Positions 47,414 through 57,895 are shown, counted from the first letter of the stretch. The stretch: 64,000 nucleotides of DNA from DATKZM01 sp035527975 (GCA_035527975.1 DATKZM010000085.1:123326-187325), one strand, 5' to 3'. Numbers and translations are program-made. Notes: a model not told the origin generated them from the sequence alone.

Positions 47414-48064
47414 ATGAGCGCGCGCGTGAACAATCCACCGATTTCCAGACGCGGCCTGATGCTGGTGCTGTCCTCGCCCTCGGGCGCCGGCAAGACCTCG
47501 ATCGCGCGCGCGATCCTGGCCGCCGATAACAACATTTCGATGTCGGTGTCCGTGACCACGCGGCCCCAGCGCGCCGGCGAGAAGGAGGGCGTCGACTACC
47601 ACTTCATCGACGCCGCACGCTTCGAGACGATGGCTTCGGCCGGGGAGCTACTGGAGCACGCCGAGGTTTTCGGCAACCGCTATGGAACGCCGCGCGCGCC
47701 GGTCGACGAAGCGTTGGAAGCGGGCCGCGATGTGCTTTTCGATATCGACTGGCAGGGCGCCAAGCAGATCGAGGAGGCGGCGCGCAGTGATTTAATCAAG
47801 GTTTTCATCCTGCCGCCTTCCTTTGCCGCGCTGGAATCCCGGCTCAAATCGCGCGAGCGCGATCCGGGAGACGTCGTCGCCAAACGTATGGCGCTCGCCA
47901 TGGATGAGATCGACCACTGGTCGGAGTATGACTACGTCGTCGTCAATGCCGTTCTGGATGAGAGCGTGGCCCAAGTCCGCGCCATCCTGGCCGCCGAGCG
48001 GCTCCAGCGCCGCCGCCAGACCGGGCTGGTCGATTTCGTCAACCGGCTCCGGGACCGCGGCTAA
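47414..48064 (+). CDS. gmk: Guanylate kinase
   Basis: Phosphorylates GMP to GDP; 216 aa. P-loop SSPSGAGKTS near residue 21, GMP site VSVTTRPQRAGEKEGVDYHF and the lid EVFGNRYGTPR. Starts 10 bases after yicC; convergent with rsmA (6 bases between stops). Confidence 0.97.
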   Translation: MSARVNNPPISRRGLMLVLSSPSGAGKTSIARAILAADNNISMSVSVTTRPQRAGEKEGVDYHFIDAARFETMASAGELLEHAEVFGNRYGTPRAPVDEALEAGRDVLFDIDWQGAKQIEEAARSDLIKVFILPPSFAALESRLKSRERDPGDVVAKRMALAMDEIDHWSEYDYVVVNAVLDESVAQVRAILAAERLQRRRQTGLVDFVNRLRDRG

Positions 48065-48070
48065 TACTGG

Positions 48071-48928
48071 TCAAACCGGCGGGACAGCACGCGCCAGCGC
48101 ACAGAATGCCTCCACCGGCAGGTCTTCCGCCCGTGCCGTCGGCTCGACGCCGGCGGCGTCCAGCAAGGCTGCCGTATCGCCGCCCAGCGTCCTGAGGCTC
48201 GATCGCACCATCTTGCGGCGTTGGCCGAAGGCGGCGGCGGTGACGCGCTCGAGGATGGCCATCTCGGCCGGCGCCAGCGGCTCGGTACGCGGCGTCAAGC
48301 GGACCACCGAAGACGCCACCTTGGGCGGCGGCACGAAAGCCTCGGCAGGCAGATTGAACATCCGCTCGGCTTCACAGAGCCATTGCGTCAGCACCGTGAG
48401 CCGTCCGTAGGCCTTACTCCCGGGCTTGGCGATCAGCCGCTCGGCAACCTCCTTCTGGAACATCAGGGTCATCGAGCGAATGGCCGAGGCCTTGGCCAGC
48501 CATTTTATGAGCAGCACCGTGCCGATATTGTAAGGCAGGTTGGAGACGACACGGAGCGGCAGGCCGCCGTGATCGCGCGCCAGGGCCGCCGGATCGACCT
48601 CCAGTGCATCGCCCTCGGCTACGGTAAGCCGCCCACCGGCGGCCGTCACCAGCTCCTGCAAGGCCTCAACGCAGCGCGGATCGCGCTCCACCGCGACGAC
48701 ATGGGCGGCGCCAGCGCGCAGCAGCGAGCGTGTGAGCGCGCCGGGTCCCGGTCCGACCTCGTAGACGAGGCAGCCTTCGAGCGGCCCCGCTGCCCGTGCG
48801 ATCCGGTCCGTCAGATTGAGATCGAGGATAAAATGCTGACCAAGCGCGCCCCGCGCCCTCAAATGGTGACGTGCGATGACGTCGCGCAAAGGCGCCAGAC
48901 CCTCGATCGCGGCGACAAGGTCGGCCAA
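48071..48928 (-). CDS. rsmA: 16S rRNA (adenine1518-N6/adenine1519-N6)-dimethyltransferase
   Basis: KsgA family rRNA methyltransferase; 285 aa. LGQHFILDLNLTDRI start of the fold, motif I EVGPGPGALTR, and the catalytic NLPYN. It is the last gene of the lptF-lptG-lptD-surA-pdxA-rsmA run, starting 3 bases after pdxA. Confidence 0.96.
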   Translation of the reverse strand: MADLVAAIEGLAPLRDVIARHHLRARGALGQHFILDLNLTDRIARAAGPLEGCLVYEVGPGPGALTRSLLRAGAAHVVAVERDPRCVEALQELVTAAGGRLTVAEGDALEVDPAALARDHGGLPLRVVSNLPYNIGTVLLIKWLAKASAIRSMTLMFQKEVAERLIAKPGSKAYGRLTVLTQWLCEAERMFNLPAEAFVPPPKVASSVVRLTPRTEPLAPAEMAILERVTAAAFGQRRKMVRSSLRTLGGDTAALLDAAGVEPTARAEDLPVEAFCALARAVPPV

Positions 48929-48931
48929 GGC

Positions 48932-49963
48932 TCAATCGGCGCCGCGCGCGCCGCCATGGGCACGCCGCCGCGCAGCCATTTCGCCCGCCATCGTGAGGGC
49001 CGCGATAAGGCTGCTGGGGTTGGCCTCGCCGGTTCCGGCCAGCGCCAGCGCCGTGCCGTGGTCGGGTGAGGTGCGGATGAAGGGCAGGCCGAGGGTGATG
49101 TTGACCCCGTGATCGAATTCGATGGTCTTGAGCGGGATCAGCGCCTGGTCGTGATACATGCACAGCGCCGCGTCGTATTCCGCCCGCGCGCGGGTGTGAA
49201 ACAGCGTGTCGGCGGGGGCCGGGCCGCTGATGTCGATGCCGCTGTCGCGCAAAATCTGGATCGCTGGGTTGATAATCGCGCGCTCCTCGGCGCCGAGTGC
49301 GCCGGCTTCGCCGGCATGCGGGTTGAGTGCGGCCACAGTAAGCCGCGGCGCTGCGATGGCGAAATCGCGCTGGAGCGCCTTGGCGGTCGTCTGGCCAGCC
49401 GCCACGATCATTTCGCTGGTAAGGGTGCTGGCAACTTCCGCCAGCGGTATGTGGACCGTCACCGGCACGACCCGCAATCCCGGGACGGCGAGCATCATCT
49501 GCGCCGCCGCACCGCCGCCTGCCAGGGCGCCCAGATACTCGGTATGGCCAGGATGCGCGAAGCCGCCCTCATACATCGTGGCTTTGTGGATCGGATTGGT
49601 GACCACGGCGGCTGCGCGCCCTTCACGTGCGAGCGCGACGGCGCGGTCGATCGCGGCGATCACGGCCGGCACATTGTCCCGATCGGGCCGGCCGGGATCG
49701 GCATCGGCGGCGAGCCCGCAGCGCAGCACCGGCAGGGCCGCCGCGAACGCCTCGGTTGCGGCTTCCGGTTCGTCGATTTCGACAATCGGCACGGCGAGAT
49801 CAAGGCGCCGGGCCAACGCGGCCAGACGCGCGGGATCGTCGATTGCAAAAAATGGGTGCGCGCCGGCCCGTTCCGAGTACCAGGCCTTGAGGGTGATTTC
49901 ACCGCCGATCCCCGCCGGCTCTCCCATGGTCAGCGCGATTGGCGGGACGGCGCCCGCGTTCAT
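48932..49963 (-). CDS. pdxA: 4-hydroxythreonine-4-phosphate dehydrogenase
   Basis: NAD-dependent step in pyridoxal phosphate synthesis; 343 aa. Family blocks seen: ALTMGEPAGIGGEI, GHTEYLGALAG, LNPHAGEAGALG, MYHDQALIPLKT (metal His) and GLPFIRTSPDHGTA. ATG 49963 overlaps the surA stop by ATGA, so the two are translationally coupled. Confidence 0.96.
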   Translation of the reverse strand: MNAGAVPPIALTMGEPAGIGGEITLKAWYSERAGAHPFFAIDDPARLAALARRLDLAVPIVEIDEPEAATEAFAAALPVLRCGLAADADPGRPDRDNVPAVIAAIDRAVALAREGRAAAVVTNPIHKATMYEGGFAHPGHTEYLGALAGGGAAAQMMLAVPGLRVVPVTVHIPLAEVASTLTSEMIVAAGQTTAKALQRDFAIAAPRLTVAALNPHAGEAGALGAEERAIINPAIQILRDSGIDISGPAPADTLFHTRARAEYDAALCMYHDQALIPLKTIEFDHGVNITLGLPFIRTSPDHGTALALAGTGEANPSSLIAALTMAGEMAARRRAHGGARGAD

Positions 49964-51303
49964 ACCCTCACGTCGAGATAGGCAGATCGCCGGAGGTCAC
50001 GCAGATAACGACGGGTCAGAATGTTCGTCTGGCGGCCCGCCAGCGCCCGGCGTATCGACAGCATGCGCTTGCGGTCGGAGCCGGCGTCGCGCTCGCAAAC
50101 CATGATGACCGTCAACCCGTCCTTCGTCTCGATCGGCGCGCTTGCCTTGCCGACCTGGAGGAACTGCGCGGGCCGGCGCAGATGCGGCGTCAGGCTCGCG
50201 AGCTGGACGTTTTTGACCCGGGAGGTCGCCGATGCGCCGAGGTCCTTGCCCAGCTTTTCCATATCGGCGCAGCTCGAAGCTGTTTCGCTGATCTTCTTGG
50301 CCCGTTCGAGCTGGCGCTTGCGATCGGCATCCTTGGCCTTAGGCGGGTATTTCAGCAATACCTGGGCCAGCGAAACCGTCGGATTCTTGGTTGGCGCAAT
50401 GGTAATGACGCGGGTCTCGCGCAGGGCCAGAATATAGTACCCGCCGGCAGTGCGGAGCGGACCGACGACATGCCCCGGCTTCATCTGCCGCAATCGGTTA
50501 TCCAGCTCGGTCGGCAGCGAGCCTTGATCGATCCAGCCTAGGTCACCGCCGACCTTAGCGGTGGGGCTCTGGGAGAATTGGGTGGCGATCCGCGCGAAGC
50601 TCACGCCTTTTTTGATCTGATCGAACAACCGCTGGGCGGTGCTCCGCACGTCGCGCTCCTGGTCGGGCGTATCGACGCTCAGAAAGATCTCGGAGACCCT
50701 GTAGCGCTTCTCGCCCTGATTGGCTTTGACCCGTGCGATATATTCGCGGATCTCTTCGTCGCTGATGCGCACCCGCGGATGGATCTTCTGGATGATCACA
50801 CGACGCCAGGCAATCGCGGCCTGGATTTGCTCGATCACCGTGCGCGTATCGATGCCCCGGCTGCGGAAAAACGGGAGCAGGCGGCCCTTTGGAATATTGT
50901 TGTTGGCTTCCAGGCGCCGAACCGAGGCATCCAGCTCCTTTTTCGAAACCTTGATGCCGAGCCGGCGGGCCTCTTGCATCTTTAGCCGCTCCTCGATGAG
51001 CGATCGCAGGATCTGCTTTGAAAGGCGCTTGCGGGTCTCAGGATCGTTGCGGATGCGTGAGGTCTTGAGCACGAAATTGAGACGGGCGCGAAGATCACGC
51101 ACGGTGATCACCTCGGCATTGACCACCGCGGCGATCCTGAGCTCGTTGGGGGCCTGCTTAAGGGTCGTTCGGCGCTGGGCCAACTGTTCGACACCAGGCG
51201 AAATTTCGCCGGCTCGCGCGGCCATGTCGCCCGGCACCTGTCCGGCCAAAATGACGGCCAACGTCAAACCAACGACAAATGCCGCTTTCATAGCCGCTTT
51301 CAT
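49960..51303 (-). CDS. surA: Periplasmic chaperone / peptidyl-prolyl isomerase SurA
   Basis: Escorts outer-membrane proteins across the periplasm; 447 aa. Signal peptide (FVVGLTLAVILAGQV), SurA N-domain (RIAAVVNAEVITVRDLRARLNF), one clear parvulin domain (RYRVSEIFLSVDTPDQ to VVGPLRTAGGYYILAL) and a second, weaker region near the C-terminus. Sits between lptD and pdxA as in many proteobacteria. Confidence 0.93.
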   Translation of the reverse strand: MKAAMKAAFVVGLTLAVILAGQVPGDMAARAGEISPGVEQLAQRRTTLKQAPNELRIAAVVNAEVITVRDLRARLNFVLKTSRIRNDPETRKRLSKQILRSLIEERLKMQEARRLGIKVSKKELDASVRRLEANNNIPKGRLLPFFRSRGIDTRTVIEQIQAAIAWRRVIIQKIHPRVRISDEEIREYIARVKANQGEKRYRVSEIFLSVDTPDQERDVRSTAQRLFDQIKKGVSFARIATQFSQSPTAKVGGDLGWIDQGSLPTELDNRLRQMKPGHVVGPLRTAGGYYILALRETRVITIAPTKNPTVSLAQVLLKYPPKAKDADRKRQLERAKKISETASSCADMEKLGKDLGASATSRVKNVQLASLTPHLRRPAQFLQVGKASAPIETKDGLTVIMVCERDAGSDRKRMLSIRRALAGRQTNILTRRYLRDLRRSAYLDVRV

Positions 51304-51400
51304 ATCTGCTGTCTCCGGCTCGATTGCCCCGCGGCGGCGGACTTATATCCGCTCATCGGGCCCAATTGCAAACGGAAGGCTCCGTCGCAAATGGGCCGCC

Positions 51401-53581
51401 TTAGAGGCCACTCGCAACTTCGCCAAGGTGTTTCAATACTATACGCAAGAAAAACCGATTGCTTGCCTTTACATCTCGGTCCGATGTGAAGGATCGGGAA
51501 AAATTGAGATCCACCAGACAACATTCATTCTTGAATACGGCGCCAAGGCCCCAGGACAGTGCCGAGTCGGAGTCGATGTCGTATCGCGAGGTCGCGCGAA
51601 CAGCCCAATTCTTGGTCAGCTGCGCCGTTATTCCGCCAAAGATTTCCTCACGCTCGCCGAATTCGGCATTGTTCTCATTGCCGCGGAAATAGAAGTAGCT
51701 AACGCCGGCCCGCAGCCAGGGTGGACCGGCCATGGCCGTGACCTCATGGCGCTTGCGCCGGAAGCGTTGGGTTCCCAATCGGAAGCGGTAGAGGACTTGG
51801 AAGAAATCCGCAGGTTGAATGTCGATGCGCCCGACCAAATCGGAAAAGCGGTCGTCGAGCCCCGAGTCGGTCGGGAAATGGTGACGATTGGTGAAGCGGT
51901 AGCTGTTCCCCAGGAATATTGAGGTCTTGCCGCCGCGATTGCCATAGAAAGACGAGCTTACTCCATAGACGACCCGCGTGCCCTGATCGACCCGGTCCAG
52001 TCCGTTGAACCGGTTGAGCGCGAAGACATTGGTGTCGTCAAGCTCAACGTCCAGGCTGTCTTCATTGGGGATCTTGAACGGATTGCCACTGTTGGGCGCA
52101 ACGATGAAGGATACGCGCGGTTCGATCACGTGGCGCACATTGCCAAGTTCACGCACCAGCGGGTAGCGCCAATCAACAAATCCTTGCGGGAAAAACCGCC
52201 CGGTGAACCCGGTATATTTGCGTCCCGGCGCCGGTGCATCCGGATCGGAAACGACGTTAACCCAGTAGAGGTCGCCCTGCAGCTGCGCGCCAACGCGGAA
52301 GAGATGACCGCTCTTGGTGGTGAGCGGGAGCTCCCAGCCGCCCTTCAACGACAACCGCCGGCTATTTACGCCTTCGACGCGTGTCAACGACATCACATTC
52401 GCATCAAACGACCAGCGGCCATAGGCGCCGCCCGGACCAATGGGCTTGCCGATGACGTTGTAATCGACCAGCGGAAAGACGATCGGCGTCTTTGCGTAGT
52501 CGTCTTCCTCGCGCAACCCCTGGAAGTGATAAAGACGTGCCGACGCGTAACTGCGGCCATTGAAACCTTCGGTGAATATCGTGGTGACGATCGAATTGAT
52601 GGAGCTGATGCTATATCGCCGCAAGTAGGTATCGTCGGTCGTCCATCCGCCGTCCCAGCCGAAGCGCCAGATATTGTCGACATCGAATAGTCCGCGCGTG
52701 AAGATGTGACCGCGGTTCTGATTTCCGCTGCTCTCGTCGCCGGCCGCGTCCAGTCTTTTGACATTGGTGAAACTGCCGCGAACATCATAGGCGCCGTTTG
52801 GCACGCGGTGCCGCCATTGTGCGAACATGGCCGGCCGCACCTTGGAGAAGATCATGGGGCTGATCGTCAGGTCCTTGTCGGGCCCGAGCTCGATGAAGTA
52901 GGGGATGCGCGTGAACAGCCCCAACTGCTGATCGCTGCCGTAAACCGGATAGAGAAAACCGGTGCGCCGTTTGACGGTCGGGTCGGGATGGCGGAAGTAC
53001 GGCGAATAGGCGATCGGCACGCCGTATATCTCAAGCCAGCCGTCGAAATACTCGATATCCTTGGTTTCCTGGTTGTGCACCACCCGGCGCGCCTTCAGCT
53101 GCCATAACGGCGCGCGCTTGGGATCCTTTGGGCACAGCCGGCAGGGCGAGAACACGACCTTGTTCATGGCGGTTTCCTTGCCGCCGCTGCGCACGGCAGA
53201 GTTTGCCGCCAGCCGCGTGTTGTCGTCGAACAACAAGCGGAAGTTCTGGATCACGCCGTCGCGCAAATCGTCTTTCAGGCGGACCCGGTCGGCGAACACG
53301 ACATGGCCCCCCGGCTCGGTCAGGCTGACCTTGCCAACTGCGGTCACGGTCTTGGTCTTCTGATTGTAGACAACGCTGTCGGCGCGCAGCACGCGCGGTC
53401 CTTGCGAAATCTCGACATTGCCCTTGGCGATAACCAGCGCGCGCGCCCGGTCGAAGTTCACTTCATCGGCGGTGATCAGGATCGGCGTCGTCTTGGCGCC
53501 ACTGGGCAGCGACTGCGCGAACGCCGCCGGCGCCGCGGCGAGCAGCAACAACAAAATCGCGATGACACTGCGCCCCAACAT
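51401..53581 (-). CDS. lptD: LPS-assembly protein LptD
   Basis: Outer-membrane beta-barrel that places LPS on the cell surface; 726 aa. Signal peptide (AILLLLLAAAPAAFAQ), an N-terminal LptA-like jellyroll (ALVIAKGNVEISQGPRVLRADSV), then the barrel with many aromatic strand ends. Cys positions match LptD: a CRLC pair near residue 143 and an adjacent CC pair near the C-terminus (NECCLVDL), the disulfides needed for function. LptE is not adjacent. It starts 4 bases after lptG. Confidence 0.95.
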   Translation of the reverse strand: MLGRSVIAILLLLLAAAPAAFAQSLPSGAKTTPILITADEVNFDRARALVIAKGNVEISQGPRVLRADSVVYNQKTKTVTAVGKVSLTEPGGHVVFADRVRLKDDLRDGVIQNFRLLFDDNTRLAANSAVRSGGKETAMNKVVFSPCRLCPKDPKRAPLWQLKARRVVHNQETKDIEYFDGWLEIYGVPIAYSPYFRHPDPTVKRRTGFLYPVYGSDQQLGLFTRIPYFIELGPDKDLTISPMIFSKVRPAMFAQWRHRVPNGAYDVRGSFTNVKRLDAAGDESSGNQNRGHIFTRGLFDVDNIWRFGWDGGWTTDDTYLRRYSISSINSIVTTIFTEGFNGRSYASARLYHFQGLREEDDYAKTPIVFPLVDYNVIGKPIGPGGAYGRWSFDANVMSLTRVEGVNSRRLSLKGGWELPLTTKSGHLFRVGAQLQGDLYWVNVVSDPDAPAPGRKYTGFTGRFFPQGFVDWRYPLVRELGNVRHVIEPRVSFIVAPNSGNPFKIPNEDSLDVELDDTNVFALNRFNGLDRVDQGTRVVYGVSSSFYGNRGGKTSIFLGNSYRFTNRHHFPTDSGLDDRFSDLVGRIDIQPADFFQVLYRFRLGTQRFRRKRHEVTAMAGPPWLRAGVSYFYFRGNENNAEFGEREEIFGGITAQLTKNWAVRATSRYDIDSDSALSWGLGAVFKNECCLVDLNFSRSFTSDRDVKASNRFFLRIVLKHLGEVASGL

Positions 53582-53585
53582 GGGT

Positions 53586-54686
53586 CTAGCCGTCCTCGAG
53601 ATGGAACAATGCGGTCAGCCCCAGCATGGCGCTGGCGCCGGCCGGAATCCATGCCGCCAGTATTATTGGCAGACTTCCCGAGCCGCCCAGATTGAGAATC
53701 AGCTTGGAGACGAAAAAGAGCAGGAACCCGGTAACAATGCCGCCCGCGACCGCGACAACGGCGCCCGATTTGCGGTTGTGGCGAAGGGAAAACACCGCGC
53801 CGATCAACACCATCGCACAGAGAAGCAAGGGCTCGGCGGTCAGCGAATGGAAATGCAGCCGGTGGCTGAATCCGGAGAAGCCGGCCTTTTCAAGGTTGGT
53901 GATGAAGCGGGGCAGGTCCCAGAACGAAATCGTTTCGGGCGAGGAGAAGCTTTCCTGGATCTTGTCGAGGGTGAGGTCCGTCTTCAGGCGGTAGGTCTTG
54001 ACCTTGGTTGTGCCGCGCTTGGGGGAAAAGAGCTGTGCGTTGTCGAGCACCCAATAGCCCCCACGCAGCACCGCCGTGCTTGCGTCTATCCGCGAGGCGA
54101 AACGGTCCTGACCCTCATAAAGCAGCACCATCACCTGATGCAGGATCAGTTTGTCGGACGATACGTGGCCGGCATGGATGACGGTATGTCCGTTCTTGTC
54201 TATCTGGCGCAGCCACACGCCGGTATTGGAGAGTGCGAGGATGCTCGACCGGTGTTTCAGATATTGCGATTCCAGTTGCTGCCAGCGCGCATACATCACA
54301 GCAGCGACCGGGTTGACGACCGCAAGACGCACGGCGCCGATCAGCAACGCCGCGACCAATGCCGGCGCCAGGAATTGCCACACCGAAACGCCCGATGCGC
54401 GGATCGAGACCAGCTCGCTGCTTCGGTTCAGGCGCCAGAAGCACATCATGCCCCCGAACAGGATGGCGAACGGGATCGTGGCCTGCGCCAGGAACGGCAG
54501 CTTCATCGCCGCCATCGCCAGCACCAGATCGAATGAGACGTTTGCCTTTCCCGACGAGCGGCGCAGCAGCTCGATCATGTCGATCATGAAGATCAGCGTG
54601 ACGAACAGAAAAAACGTCGCGCCGAACCAGATCAGAAACTGACGCGCGATGTAGACGAACATAATGGCGGAAAGCCGGGTTTTCAT
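53586..54686 (-). CDS. lptG: LPS export ABC transporter permease LptG
   Basis: Inner-membrane permease that extracts LPS with LptF and LptB; 366 aa. YjgP/YjgQ fold: spans at the N-terminus (FVYIARQFLIWFGATFFLFV), the coupling region RRSSGKANVSF, RLNRSSELVSIRASGVS, a periplasmic beta-jellyroll, then three spans near the C-terminus. ATG 54686 gives the usual N-terminus; 10 bases separate it from lptF. Confidence 0.95.
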   Translation of the reverse strand: MKTRLSAIMFVYIARQFLIWFGATFFLFVTLIFMIDMIELLRRSSGKANVSFDLVLAMAAMKLPFLAQATIPFAILFGGMMCFWRLNRSSELVSIRASGVSVWQFLAPALVAALLIGAVRLAVVNPVAAVMYARWQQLESQYLKHRSSILALSNTGVWLRQIDKNGHTVIHAGHVSSDKLILHQVMVLLYEGQDRFASRIDASTAVLRGGYWVLDNAQLFSPKRGTTKVKTYRLKTDLTLDKIQESFSSPETISFWDLPRFITNLEKAGFSGFSHRLHFHSLTAEPLLLCAMVLIGAVFSLRHNRKSGAVVAVAGGIVTGFLLFFVSKLILNLGGSGSLPIILAAWIPAGASAMLGLTALFHLEDG

Positions 54687-54696
54687 GCCGCCCCCG

Positions 54697-55830
54697 TCAC
54701 GCCGCGTAGTTCGCCGGGATCTGCCGACCTTTGGTCGGACGCATCCTGCTGGCACGGAAGAGGAGCACGAACCCGATCACAATCGGCAGAACCGCGTTCG
54801 CATACATAAGGATGATCGCTTCGGGGATCTTGGCGGCAAAATTGTGCAGTCCAATGGCGGAACCCTGGATCACACCGGCGGCGCCGATCGCCAGCACGAT
54901 CCGCTTTGCCTGGCCGCGCTTGTCGAATTGTCCGTAGAGCAACGCGATCAGCGCCACCATGACCATCGCCAGCGGCAACATGGGGGTGACGATCCGGTTG
55001 TGCCCGGCGGCGATCAGTTTCTTGTAGTAGTGGCGATCGTAATTGTTGGTCGGATCGGGGTTAAGGAGCTGGGTCAGGGAACGCTCGGCCGGCTGGTAGA
55101 GCCGGGTTTTCTGGGCGTCGCTCAACGCGCCGAGCTCGAAGCTGTATCGCTGGAAGGCGAGATAGGAAATTCGATTGCTTTGCCGGTCGAGCTCCATGCG
55201 GCTGCCCTGCACGAGCACCACCCGCGGGCCGCTGTCCGACTGAATGATCGCCCCCCGCTCTGCCATCATCGTTACGGGTTTTGTGGGGTTGCGCCGGTCC
55301 TGGACCAGGATGCCCTGCATCTCCCCGGTCTTGTCGCGGCTGCGGACATAGATCATGAAATTCTTGCCGAGGCTGTTGAAGCGCCCTTCCTGGATCAGCA
55401 CCGCGGAGAAGTCGTTGCGGATCGCCAGCTCGGTATCCTTGAACTTCCGGAACGACGCCGGAACCATATAGAAGGCCAGCACCAGCACGATGGCGCTGAC
55501 GACGACGCTGAGGCCCAGTGCGGCGCGCGCAAGGCCGGCATTGCTCTGCCCGACCGAGCGCATGATCACGATCTCGCGGTCGGACAGCAGGCGGTTATAT
55601 GTATGTAATACCGCCAAAAAGAGCGCGATCGGGATGATGATCAGCATGAATGCGGGCAGCAGCAACAAAGTCAGCTCCAGGAAGGTGCTGAACGACATCC
55701 CGTGGTTCACGATCAGACGAATAAGACGCAGCGATTGGGTCAGCCAAATCGCCAGCGTCAGCGCGATGGTAACGAAGATCGTCACGAGCAATAGCTGGCG
55801 CAGAATGTAACGGTTGATCGTGTCCGCCAT
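54697..55830 (-). CDS. lptF: LPS export ABC transporter permease LptF
   Basis: Partner of LptG; 377 aa. YjgP/YjgQ fold with N-terminal YILRQLLLVTIFVTIALT, the cytoplasmic motif YNRLLSDREIVIMRSVGQSN, a periplasmic jellyroll and C-terminal spans. First gene of the lptF-lptG-lptD-surA-pdxA-rsmA run on the minus strand. The 250 bases upstream hold its promoter, which I could not place with confidence. Confidence 0.95.
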   Translation of the reverse strand: MADTINRYILRQLLLVTIFVTIALTLAIWLTQSLRLIRLIVNHGMSFSTFLELTLLLLPAFMLIIIPIALFLAVLHTYNRLLSDREIVIMRSVGQSNAGLARAALGLSVVVSAIVLVLAFYMVPASFRKFKDTELAIRNDFSAVLIQEGRFNSLGKNFMIYVRSRDKTGEMQGILVQDRRNPTKPVTMMAERGAIIQSDSGPRVVLVQGSRMELDRQSNRISYLAFQRYSFELGALSDAQKTRLYQPAERSLTQLLNPDPTNNYDRHYYKKLIAAGHNRIVTPMLPLAMVMVALIALLYGQFDKRGQAKRIVLAIGAAGVIQGSAIGLHNFAAKIPEAIILMYANAVLPIVIGFVLLFRASRMRPTKGRQIPANYAA

Positions 55831-56080
55831 CTCACTCCCGTCGCGCGCTAGGCCCGCGAAGCTTGGGGGTTTGTCGGCAGCCTTGACACGTCCGTTTCAC
55901 CGACCGTCCGTTCCCCCTGGACGGCGTGTGAATAATTTGGACGACGTGCTGGCGTCTCTTGCCCCTTGTTTGTCGGTGTAAGGTAATCGGCTTACCGGCG
56001 AAAGTCCGTGATTATTTTTCGGCAATCTTGTCCACGGCCAAGAAAATTACCGTCGTGTGTTTGCGGTGCGCCGGTCCCTA

Positions 56081-57895
56081 TCAGACGCGCGCCTGGCGCG
56101 CGGGCTTCGGGTCGGGCTCATCGTCGCGGTCGTCGGCAAGCTGCATCGCATAGAGCCGCGCATAAGCCCCGTCTTGCGCGATCAGGGCGGCATGGTTGCC
56201 CGATTCGATAACCCGCCCTTCATCGATCACGTAGATCAAATCGGCGTCCAGCACGGTGGAGAGGCGGTGCGCGATCACCAGCGTGGTGCGTCCCTCCATG
56301 AGCTTGGCCAGCGCCGTCTGAACCTGGCGCTCCGATGCCGTGTCGAGGGCCGATGTGGCTTCGTCGAGCAGCAGGATCGGCGCGTTCTTGAGCATGGCGC
56401 GGGCAATCGACACACGTTGGCGCTGGCCGCCCGACAGCTTGGCGCCCTGGCCGCCGACCTGGGTGTCGTAGCCATGGGGCAATGCCACGATGAAGTCGTG
56501 AGCGGCGGCCTGCCTGGCGGCGGCAACGATCTCCGCCTCGGTGGCGTCGGGCCGGCCATAGGCGATGTTCGCCCGCACGGTGTCGTCGAAGAGGCTGATC
56601 TCCTGGCTCACCAGGCCGATATTGGCGCGCAGCGAATCGAGAGTGGCATCGCGCACGTCGATGCCGTCGATCGTCACGCTGCCCGTATCGACATCGTAGA
56701 AACGGGGGATCAGGTTCATGATCGTCGATTTGCCGGCGCCCGACGGCCCGACCAGCGCCACCGTCTCGCCGGCCGGAACCGTGAGCGAAACACCCCTCAG
56801 CGCCGGCACGCCCTCGGTATAGGCGAAGGCCACCTTCTCGAAACGGATCTTGCCGTCGGGCACGTCCAGCACCTTTGCGCCGGGCTTTTCAGTGATCGTG
56901 GTTTTGATCTCCAGCACATCGAAGATGCGATGCGCGGCCGCCAGGCCTTCCTGCAAACTGGCGTTCAGAAGCGCGAGCCGTTTGGCCGGCGCGTAGGCCA
57001 GCAGCACCGCTGCTATGAAAGACACAAATTCGCCCGGCGTCTTGGCACCGCTGATCACCATGTGTCCGCCATAAAGAATGACCGCAACGATCGCAGCGCC
57101 GCCAAGAGTTTCCATGATCGGGTGCGAGGCCGAGCGCGTTCTGAACGACTTGAAATACAGCCGGAAGACGTTCTCGATGATCGCATCCGCGCGCGCCGCC
57201 TCGTATCGCTCCATACCATATGCCTTGACGTGGCGTGCACCCTGGAAGGTTTCGCTGAGGAAAGAGGTGAAACGCCCGAGCTCGATCTGACTTTCGGACG
57301 AGATCTTGCGCATGCGCCGGCCGATGCGGATGATCGGCAGGATCGCGACGGGAAAGATGAAGAAGGTCACCGAGGCCAGGATCCAGTCCTGGTAGAACAT
57401 CACCGCGATCAAGAAGGCCAGCGTGAACAGATGAAGGCCCACCCCGGTCAAGGCATCGGAGACCGCGTAGCGCAGCCGCGCCACGTCATTGGTGAACCGC
57501 GAGATCAGCTCGCCCGTCGGACTGTCATGGAAGTAGGCAAGATCGGCATTGATGATGTGATGATAAAGGCGGCATTGCACATCGGCGATCACGCGCTGCC
57601 CGACCCAGTTCATCGAGACGTGCTGGCCGTAGGTTGCGATCCCCTTGGCGAAAAAAATACCGAACACGATGCCCGCCGCCCAGTAGAGCTGGTCGGTGTT
57701 CTGCTCGGTCAGCATCTGGTTGAAGAACGGCTCCATGTATTTGGCCATCGCCGCGGTCGAGGCCGCCGCCACCGCCATGCAGATCAGCGAGAATCCGATG
57801 ATCCAGAGATAAGGGCGCACATGTTCGCCCACGAGCCGGCGGACCAGAGCCCAGGAGGCCGGATCGATGGGTTTGAAGGCGTTCGATTTGCTCAA
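56081..57895 (-). CDS. MsbA-type lipid/peptide ABC exporter (half-transporter)
   Basis: Type IV ABC exporter, 604 aa, fused membrane plus ATPase domains. Membrane domain with about six spans, including the family block YFHDSPTGELISRFTNDVARLR. ATPase domain: Walker A GPSGAGKST, signature LSGGQRQRVSIARA, Walker B ILLLDEATSALD. It most resembles MsbA (lipid A flippase) and sits beside the LPS export genes, but other lipid exporters look alike. The frame has no good ATG; TTG 57895 is the best start and its ribosome binding site is weak. Confidence 0.88.
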   Translation of the reverse strand: MSKSNAFKPIDPASWALVRRLVGEHVRPYLWIIGFSLICMAVAAASTAAMAKYMEPFFNQMLTEQNTDQLYWAAGIVFGIFFAKGIATYGQHVSMNWVGQRVIADVQCRLYHHIINADLAYFHDSPTGELISRFTNDVARLRYAVSDALTGVGLHLFTLAFLIAVMFYQDWILASVTFFIFPVAILPIIRIGRRMRKISSESQIELGRFTSFLSETFQGARHVKAYGMERYEAARADAIIENVFRLYFKSFRTRSASHPIMETLGGAAIVAVILYGGHMVISGAKTPGEFVSFIAAVLLAYAPAKRLALLNASLQEGLAAAHRIFDVLEIKTTITEKPGAKVLDVPDGKIRFEKVAFAYTEGVPALRGVSLTVPAGETVALVGPSGAGKSTIMNLIPRFYDVDTGSVTIDGIDVRDATLDSLRANIGLVSQEISLFDDTVRANIAYGRPDATEAEIVAAARQAAAHDFIVALPHGYDTQVGGQGAKLSGGQRQRVSIARAMLKNAPILLLDEATSALDTASERQVQTALAKLMEGRTTLVIAHRLSTVLDADLIYVIDEGRVIESGNHAALIAQDGAYARLYAMQLADDRDDEPDPKPARQARV